This document shows, one piece after another, positions 58,512-64,000 of a stretch of DNA of 64,000 nt; the first letter of the stretch is position 1, and each line of letters starts with the position of its first letter. This stretch comes from Carnegiea gigantea. Taxonomy: Eukaryota > Streptophyta > Magnoliopsida > Caryophyllales > Cactaceae. Made by a program: the position numbers and the translations under genes. The DNA is taken from the NCBI GenBank assembly GCA_029747015.1, contig JAKOGI010002253.1, positions 63,100 through 127,099 of the forward strand, read 5' to 3'. The notes beneath the pieces were generated by a model. That model had not been told where the DNA came from and did not search any database. It saw nothing but the letters and a program-made list of their open reading frames with translations.

Positions 58512-61500
58512 TCAACAAAGTCTTGGTGGTCTATTATTCCTAGGGGAGTTGATGGCTTTGTTATGCTTCACCAATTTGGTCATTTGGCCCTTCATTTCTC
58601 TACACAATTTCTCCAACTCCAAAACTCTCCATTGCATTCTTTGGATGTTTAACCTAATATGGTCTTCACTTTCTTCGGAAAAACTGCTTTGTTCTTGATC
58701 GTTTTCTTCTTCTTCTTCGTCTTGATCTTCCTCCTCATGATGAGCCACCACTTGTTCATAATTGTCACTCCCATAGATGACAATTTGCTTATTATCATTG
58801 CCCTTACTTTTGCTAGGACTCTCATAATAATAATCCAATTGGTTTGTTGTAGTTAGAGTCTCATCATAATTCGCATTTTTTTGGGAGGCAAGTGCTTGGA
58901 CAGCAACCCTAGGAGGGATTCTAGGGTTTTTTGCCAGATCTTTGCATGATTCAAGAGACAACTTCTCGTAGTTCAAACATCCACATAATCTTGATCGCTC
59001 ATCGAAGGAAAGAGTTGGATGAGACTGTAAAATCATGTAAATAATTTATAATCTGAATATTATAAAATCAATGGACAAAAATTATTCCTGCACAAATAGG
59101 ATGACCTCACCAATTTGTAGATGAAAATATACATAACAAATAAAAAAGTTTAAAAAGTTGTGGGTATAATGAACCCAAAAATGCACCATTTGTGGGTGGT
59201 AATGTACCCCCAAAAAAATCATAATTGAATATTAAATGTATAAATTAAAATATGCATTTGTTATGGTTGAAATAAGCACACTAGTGGTTGGATCATGCAA
59301 CAACCAATAACAGAAGAATCTTCTTTTTTCCCTTTTGATGTTCTTTTATTTTTTTTTTTTTTGATAGGTTCCCTTTCGATGTTTTGCAATCATATATATA
59401 TGCTCATAAATTCAATCAGCCACAATTCCCACTCCCCCTCCCTGTTTTGGGTTGGAGGGGGTGTATTTTGACTAGATTTCATAGTTGCTCAATAATGCAA
59501 ACATGCCCCACATATTTATTGGTCACAAAATTCCTCAATTAGTGGCATATTTTATGCATTGCTATATACATTAGGGCTCAAGAAGGAATAGTATGCATAA
59601 ACGTTTTATGAGTTCATAAAATTTGCTAAACATGACATTTAGGTAAATTACTAACACATATCTTCAAGCAATTAACTAGTTAAATTTAAAATTTTATGAC
59701 AACGCATGTGCACAACATACAATAAAACTGTCAAATGTAGCCAATAAAAGCGAGTTTTTAGAAGGTTAAAAAAGGATTTTTTTTTTTTTTAACCTCATGT
59801 ACTAATTTAGTATCATATTAACTTGAATTTAGGAGCACTTTGTGTCATTCATATTATTTGATTACAAAATATACTGGTACATGAGAATGGAAAAAAAGAG
59901 CATCTGTTCAAATCAAGCAAATTTTATTAAGTACAAATGTGCACAGAATTTTAATCAACTTTTCACGAACTATGTGATTCTTTTTGTTTTGATTTGAGTG
60001 ATAAGTGCAAATTCCAAGTGATGTTACAGTAACTATTGCACTAGAATTTTTGGCAAAGTAGGGTACAAGACAGAGTGAACGTATAGCCAAGAAGGGGAGG
60101 AAAATTCCCACCAACAAGAAGAAGAGATCATGAACAAAAAACAAGTGCTTATAGCTAGCTAGCTAGAACATGCAACTTTTGTCTTATCCCTTAGCTTGTT
60201 TTGGGTTTGCTCATTAATTACAATTTATCAACTTTTAGTACAAGAAATGGCTATCAACCCTGCTCATGCATCCATGGATGACAACTTGAGAATCAAACAA
60301 GCATGGGTTGACAACATCAGCAACCACAACTCAATACCAATCCAGCGTGAGGCTAAAGTCTGGAGGCCGGCTAATTAAGATGTATGTAGTTTTACCCCTC
60401 GGTTCATAAGAAACGGTAACTATTTCAAGGCCAATATACCAAAAAGCAGAAGTAGATAAATAGAACAACATCAATGACCCATTAACAACATCAATCGCCG
60501 CCAACCACTATTAGGACGTATCGGGTAGAAATTGAGAGGTTTAGATGTATGTCATGTTCTTAGTTACTCTTACCCCTCGTCACGGGAAACAAAGAGGCTA
60601 TTTTTAAAGACAAATTAAAGGGGCCCAAATAAAGACACAAGTGTGTGAATAGAAAATGCCATGAACAAAAGGAAATTAATAATGTGTTCATGCAATAAAG
60701 TAAGGTAATATTCACCTCAAGGTAGATATCAATGGCTCTGTAGACCCCATCAAAGCAATCCCTGGCAAAATCTGGCAAACTTTGAGCCACAGCAATGAAT
60801 TTGGAGATCTTAAGGTTGTGATCAGGGGAAATCTCAGCCAAATACTGATCAATCAACCAACCCACCTTCTGCAATCGTTGAATCGAAATGCCTTCGCATT
60901 GAACAAAAACCCTAATTAATCTCACAACCAGATTGACATCATAAACCCCATCAAAGTTTTGCCCGCCTGAGACCAACAAATCATCCAATTTGGCGAAATC
61001 AAGCATGCTTCCAATCAATCTCTCCAACCCAGTTCGACAAACTTTGCTTATTCCAAACCCAGAAACCAGCCTAAGTACCCAGAACAATGCCCTGCAAGAA
61101 AATGCTGTTTTCCCCATCAAGATCACCCCGTAGACCGCAGTATCAGCCAAGCCTCTATACTCAGATTTTGAGTAATTTGAGCAAGCCTTATGAGTTTTCA
61201 AGTAGTGTAGAAGGAATTTAGTCAACAACAAGCTGTTGTTTTCACTCCCTAAAGCTCCTAAACTCCTTAAAACTTTCTCAATCATCATTGGGCATAAAGT
61301 ACCCAAATCATCAAACCACCAAGCCTTATTGTTACTATTATTGTTATTGCTGCTACCACTGTTGTTATTAGCTCCAGAATGATTGCTGGCACTTGAAGAA
61401 GATAGACGAGATCGACGTCGATTTGATGAGGGCTTGACATTGGCATTGTCAGGAGATGAAGGGGAAGAAGAAGAGTTAGATGAACAAAGTAGGGAGATGT

Positions 61501-62094
61501 CTGAGTTTTGAGCAATTTTAGCCAACAAAGTGGTGATAAGCTTGTCAATAAGTCCAGAAGAATCAGCAAAAGAGAAGAAAATCTCACAGCTTTTCAAACA
61601 AACAAGCAAATCCACCCAACCCCAATAGAACATCCCCTCAAGAAAGCTCTCAGCTTGCTGCAAAAGATTGCAGTTTGAGAGTTTATCAGTCATGCCCAGA
61701 AAAATTGCTGCACAATAAAGGGTTGAAACAGTGGGGATTGTGATTGGAATTCTTCCATTGTTGTAACAGAATCTCGAAACCAGCTCAAATCCATCTCCCC
61801 CACCTGGGAAATCTTCGAGGGCAATCGATAAAATTTCGATTTGGGCCGAGTTGGGTCTCTCTTTTTTTATCATTTTCTTGATTTTTCCTGAGTATGCTGA
61901 TACAATTTCCTGTTGGGCAATGGAAATTTTGAGAAAAAGTGTTAGCTTTTTTAAAATGTTTAAGGGTGAATGATGATTGAATGATTGAGCATGAATGAAG
62001 GAAAGTGTGTGTGTGTTTTTCTTTTTACCTGATTGAGGAAGAATGTTTGTTGGCCATTGATGTGGATTTGGAGATCGCAGCAGAGGTCTGTCAT
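58512..62094 (-). CDS. BTB-NPH3 family protein (phototropic-response NPH3-like), three exons
   Basis: Exons on the minus strand are 62094-62029, 61909-60716 and 59024-58512. All junctions are GT-AG and phase 0, giving 22+398+170=590 residues, a normal family length. Residues 1-105 form the BTB domain (DLQIHINGQQTFFLNQ, FPGGGDGFELVSRFCYNNGR). A Ser/Asn-rich insert (about 163-216) precedes the NPH3 domain, which starts WWFDDL (218-223) and ends past LNYEKLSLESC (438-448, around the family's conserved Tyr) and NPRIPPRVAVQAL. An acidic run (516-540) and a coiled coil (about 541-575) follow. In the known family such proteins act as CUL3 ubiquitin-ligase adaptors or plasma-membrane partners in phototropin and auxin-transport signalling. 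It looks closest to the short-N-terminus clade near Arabidopsis At3g19850/At1g50280, from memory only. No stop or frameshift is seen. Confidence 0.92.
60255..60440 (+). repeat. SINE-like repeat A in intron 2
   Basis: ACCACAACTCAATACCAATC, then GATGTATGTAGTTTTACCCC and TCGGTTCATAAGAAACGGTA. The order matches a widespread plant SINE type (CAAC..CAATACC..., GATGTACGCAGTCTTACCCC, then an AGAGGCTATTTCC-like end). A short plus-strand frame through it (60196-60378) is therefore not taken as a gene. Confidence 0.5.
60465..60645 (+). repeat. SINE-like repeat B in intron 2
   Basis: AACAACATCAATCGCCGCCA, then GGTTTAGATGTATGTCATGT, TACTCTTACCCCTCGTCACG and GGGAAACAAAGAGGCTATTT. The same words occur in the same order as in repeat A, and this copy keeps more of the 3' end. 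Both lie antisense to the gene. Confidence 0.5.
61910..62028 (-). other. Intron 1 of the NPH3-family gene
   Basis: 119 bases between CTCAATCAG|GTAAAAAG and GCCCAACAG|GAAATTG. It falls just after the first strands of the BTB domain (FFLNQ-EIVSAY). It has a T-rich tract suitable for a plant intron. Confidence 0.88.
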
Positions 62095-62114
62095 GCCTTT
62101 GCCCTCTTTTGCAT
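62091..62114 (-). other. Seven-codon upstream ORF ending across the start codon
   Basis: The minus-strand ATG at 62114 opens seven codons and stops at TGA (62093-62091), which overlaps the gene's ATG (62094-62092) as ATGA in another frame. Its start context is weak (T at -3). The main start has G at -3. Such an arrangement can lower translation or allow reinitiation. No experiment backs this here. Confidence 0.55.
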
Positions 62115-62138
62115 TGAGTATAGAACGCAGACAGTAAA

Positions 62139-62184
62139 TGTGTGTGTGTGTGTGTGTGGGTGAGAGAGAGAGAGAGAGAGAGAG
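62139..62184. repeat. Compound microsatellite (TG)n(GA)n near the transcription start
   Basis: About ten TG units are followed by about eleven GA units. On the gene's strand this reads CT then CA repeats, roughly 45-90 bases upstream of the start codon, likely in the 5' UTR or core promoter. CT-rich leaders are common in plants. Confidence 0.85.
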
Positions 62185-63583
62185 GTACTTTATGAGAATT
62201 CGTGTGAAAGGCAGCGGACAGTGTACTAGTGTTGTTGCTTTAAAGGATATGTCATATGTGTCTGTGTGTTGGCAGATAAGCAGGGAAATTTATTCGTTGT
62301 TAATTTACCTGACCGAACGCAACACCCCCCCCCCCCCCCCCCCCCCAAAAGAAAAAAGAGCAGAAAAGGATCAAAAAAATTTACTTGCCCTTTGAAATTT
62401 TTTTACTCAACCAAAAAAAAAAAAGGTCCATTAGGAGATGCTGTGAATGCATGAAAATTTTACGTGAGACTTTCTTACTATAGGTTATTATAATATGAGG
62501 ATTGATGTAGTATATAGTGAGAATTATATGAAGTATCATGTAAATTGAAGTAATATTAGCATCTTATAAGAAATTATTATGAGATGGTCTTTCTGAAAAT
62601 AAAGTACTATTATACGAAGTGTCCGATTTGGATTTAGTTTAGCCAAAATTAATCATGATTCATACAAATATCTATTATATGCCTATTTGATCTACTTATT
62701 ATTTACAAGCAGTATTAGTTTGTCGATTGAGGTGAAGTATATGAAAATAGTTTGATGAAAATAACTAGTCTTTATATCCCGTGTCATGTACGAAAGAATG
62801 CATGTTTTAGATTCTTCTTTTTAATGAATATGTTGCAATAGTTAATTTTTTGGTTTAAATGAGTCACAAAGACAGTATAATATAATAAGGAGATGGAAAT
62901 CCTGAGACTCAATGTATTTAAGACTTTAATTTTAACCACTTGACTAAAATACCATCAATAATGGGTTGCAATAGTCAATCATTGAAGCTACATATAAATT
63001 TTTAAAAATTATTGTCAATTTGATCTTCTGATATTTTGAAATATTTTATAGTTATTTTAATCGTAACAATTGCAACAGTCGTATTATCACATCAAAAGTC
63101 TAAGTTAATTCAAAGCTACATGATATGATTAATTCTTGACCTTTAATTTACACTAATTGCAATTAAGAGTTCAATGGTTTTCTATTTGATTAGTAAATTA
63201 ACCCATAATAACTGTGTGTTCTTCTAACCCTCTTCTTTGATAGCATTAACGTGGTTTCAAATTCATTGAGAGTGAGGCCATTACTAATCTCTATAGGCTA
63301 ATTGGGACAAGTTTTCACTTTCAATAATTTTCATTGTTTCGGAACTATATATATAGGAATTTGGTGATTAAAAAAAAAAGGAGCTATATAGGAATTTATG
63401 TACCGCTAGATTCAATTCAATCATATATATATTTTTTCACAAAGCCTAATGATAAAGAGAGAATGTTAGACACCTTGTCTCATAAGAGTGCGCTCAACTA
63501 CATCATCAGCCAGAATTAAACGAAGAGAGGGAGAAAAATATATCTCTGAAGAGAAGGAATCCGTGATGGAGTGACCAAACTTT
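62185..63583. other. Upstream region of the NPH3 gene and AT-rich DNA
   Basis: It includes a run of about 24 C at 62323-62346 and A-runs at 62347-62425. Beyond 62450 it is AT-rich with no frame or element I can support. The frames in 62138-62454 are products of the microsatellites. The promoter of the minus-strand gene should lie in the first few hundred bases, but no box is clear. Confidence 0.5.
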
Positions 63584-64000
63584 CACTACTAAAAAAGTTT
63601 AAATTGACGACGGAATTCAGCGACGGAAAAAATTAACGACAGATTTGGCGACGGAAATGGCAACTGAAAAACCATTTTAGAAAAAAGTCAGACTGTGTGA
63701 CAGATATGGCGACGGATTAAAATTTCCATCACCATAATTGGCAGTTGGCGACGGAATTTCCGTCGCCAAAATTTCAATTTTTCTCTGAAAAAATGGGCGA
63801 CGGAATTTCCCTCCCGATTGATGTGAACGATGACATAATGCGTATCGTCTTAACCAAGCGCAAACATGCTCGATAATATTAGAAATGCGCCATGGGGTTT
63901 GGAACTTCTCCTTTGATGCTTGAATCACAACAAGATTGTTGCCTTCCATTTCAATTTTGAGATAGCGCACTTAATTTGCTATTCTAACTCAATCTAAGGG
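63584..64000. mobile_element. CACTA-type transposon end, running out of the window
   Basis: CACTACTAAAAAAG at 63584 is the typical CACTA terminus. The next 230 bases hold many copies of GCGACGGA(A/T) and its reverse complement (TCCGTCGCC), the subterminal repeats expected of this superfamily. From about 63815 the sequence changes to an RNase H-like coding fragment. The other end and the 3-base duplication (left side TTT) lie outside the window or are lost. Confidence 0.65.
63818..63985 (-). pseudogene. RNase H-like coding fragment
   Basis: The minus strand reads IEMEGNNLVVIQASKEK and TPWRISNIIEHVCAWLRRYA, which resembles the middle of the RNase H-like (RVT_3) domain of plant LINE-type elements and related host proteins (EGDSLxxIxA...W.I..II.DI). 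It joins the CACTA subterminal repeats without a gap, where the family would continue with a conserved HIxREAN segment. It is a fragment: part of a LINE, or a piece captured by the CACTA element. Confidence 0.5.

Larger units (their letters stand above)
59025..60715 (-). other. Intron 2 of the NPH3-family gene
   Basis: 1691 bases. The donor is CTTGAG|GTGAAT at 60715 and the acceptor TTTTACAG|TCTCAT at 59025. The exon 2 frame stays open for 52 codons into the intron, but the split IYLE-SHPTLSFDE restores the family reading, so retention is not needed. It contains two SINE-like repeats (60255-60645) and AT-rich filler. Confidence 0.85.

Noticed and set aside
58659..58856. Plus-strand frame with a hydrophobic stretch
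   Set aside because: It is antisense to exon 3, and its phenylalanine/leucine run is the complement of the acidic run.
60196..60378. Short plus-strand ORF in intron 2 ending QREAKVWRPAN
   Set aside because: It overlaps a SINE-like repeat and lies antisense in a spliced intron. No domain is visible.
60560..60715. Open extension of exon 2 for 52 codons
   Set aside because: The NPH3 reading continues properly only by splicing from 60716 to 59024. The extension is intron read-through.
61285..61587. A 100-codon minus-strand frame
   Set aside because: It overlaps exon 2 in another frame and is leucine-rich because of the Ser/Asn codon repeats. It is a shadow frame.
62138..62454. Frames rich in Cys/Val, Arg/Glu or Pro
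   Set aside because: They are translations of the (TG)n(GA)n and poly-C tracts.
1..64000. CRISPR arrays, rRNA, telomere repeats
   Set aside because: No regular spacer-repeat pattern, no rRNA core words and no TTTAGGG arrays were seen.

Overview
This 64 kb window looks like repeat-rich chromosomal DNA from a flowering plant, probably a eudicot. Three things point that way: plant-type LTR retrotransposons of several lineages, plant MITEs and SINE-like repeats, and one intact-looking host gene of the plant-specific BTB-NPH3 family with GT-AG introns. The base composition is AT-rich. I see no bacterial genes, CRISPR array, rRNA or tRNA gene. The species cannot be named from the sequence.

Layout. 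(1) 1-5441, minus strand: a gene-less, LARD-like LTR retrotransposon cut by the window edge, with a 2.7 kb LTR and a Met-tRNA-type primer site. (2) 5864-26530, plus strand: an old Athila-type Ty3/gypsy element with paired LTRs of about 1.2 kb, broken gag, protease, RT, RNase H and integrase, and an ATHILA ORF-1-like third ORF. Two elements are nested in it: a 6.6 kb non-autonomous element at 10874-17462 inside RT/RNase H, and a 2.2 kb solo LTR at 18696-20937 inside integrase with a perfect TTGGT duplication. (3) 26531-47964, minus strand: a Tat-lineage Ty3/gypsy element read from its LTR at 47382-47964 through gag, protease, RT, RNase H and integrase. A plus-strand coiled-coil ORF lies beyond the integrase, where Tat elements carry extra, often antisense, ORFs. 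It was split by a deleted gypsy element of chromovirus type (29730-34908) and by a second copy of the non-autonomous family (about 37262-43690), which itself received a hAT-like element (37548-38670).

(4) 47965-52500: AT-rich DNA with no gene I can support, holding two blocks of a degenerate minisatellite. (5) 52523-56470: a fold-back repeat next to a 5'-truncated Ty1/copia element on the minus strand. (6) 56470-58400: noncoding DNA with a SINE-like repeat and a Harbinger/Tourist-like MITE. (7) 58512-62094, minus strand: the one credible host gene, a three-exon NPH3-family gene of 590 codons. It has a tiny upstream ORF ending across its start codon and SINE-like repeats in its large intron. 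(8) 62095-64000: its upstream region, AT-rich DNA, and at 63584 a CACTA-type transposon end running into an RNase H-like coding fragment.

The retroelement coding regions all carry stops, frameshifts or deletions, so they are relics. The reading frames continue exactly across the nested inserts, which fixes the order of insertion. The least described item is the non-autonomous gypsy family present twice. It encodes a protein with a CxxC cluster, a helical segment and repeated EYESFS motifs instead of pol.
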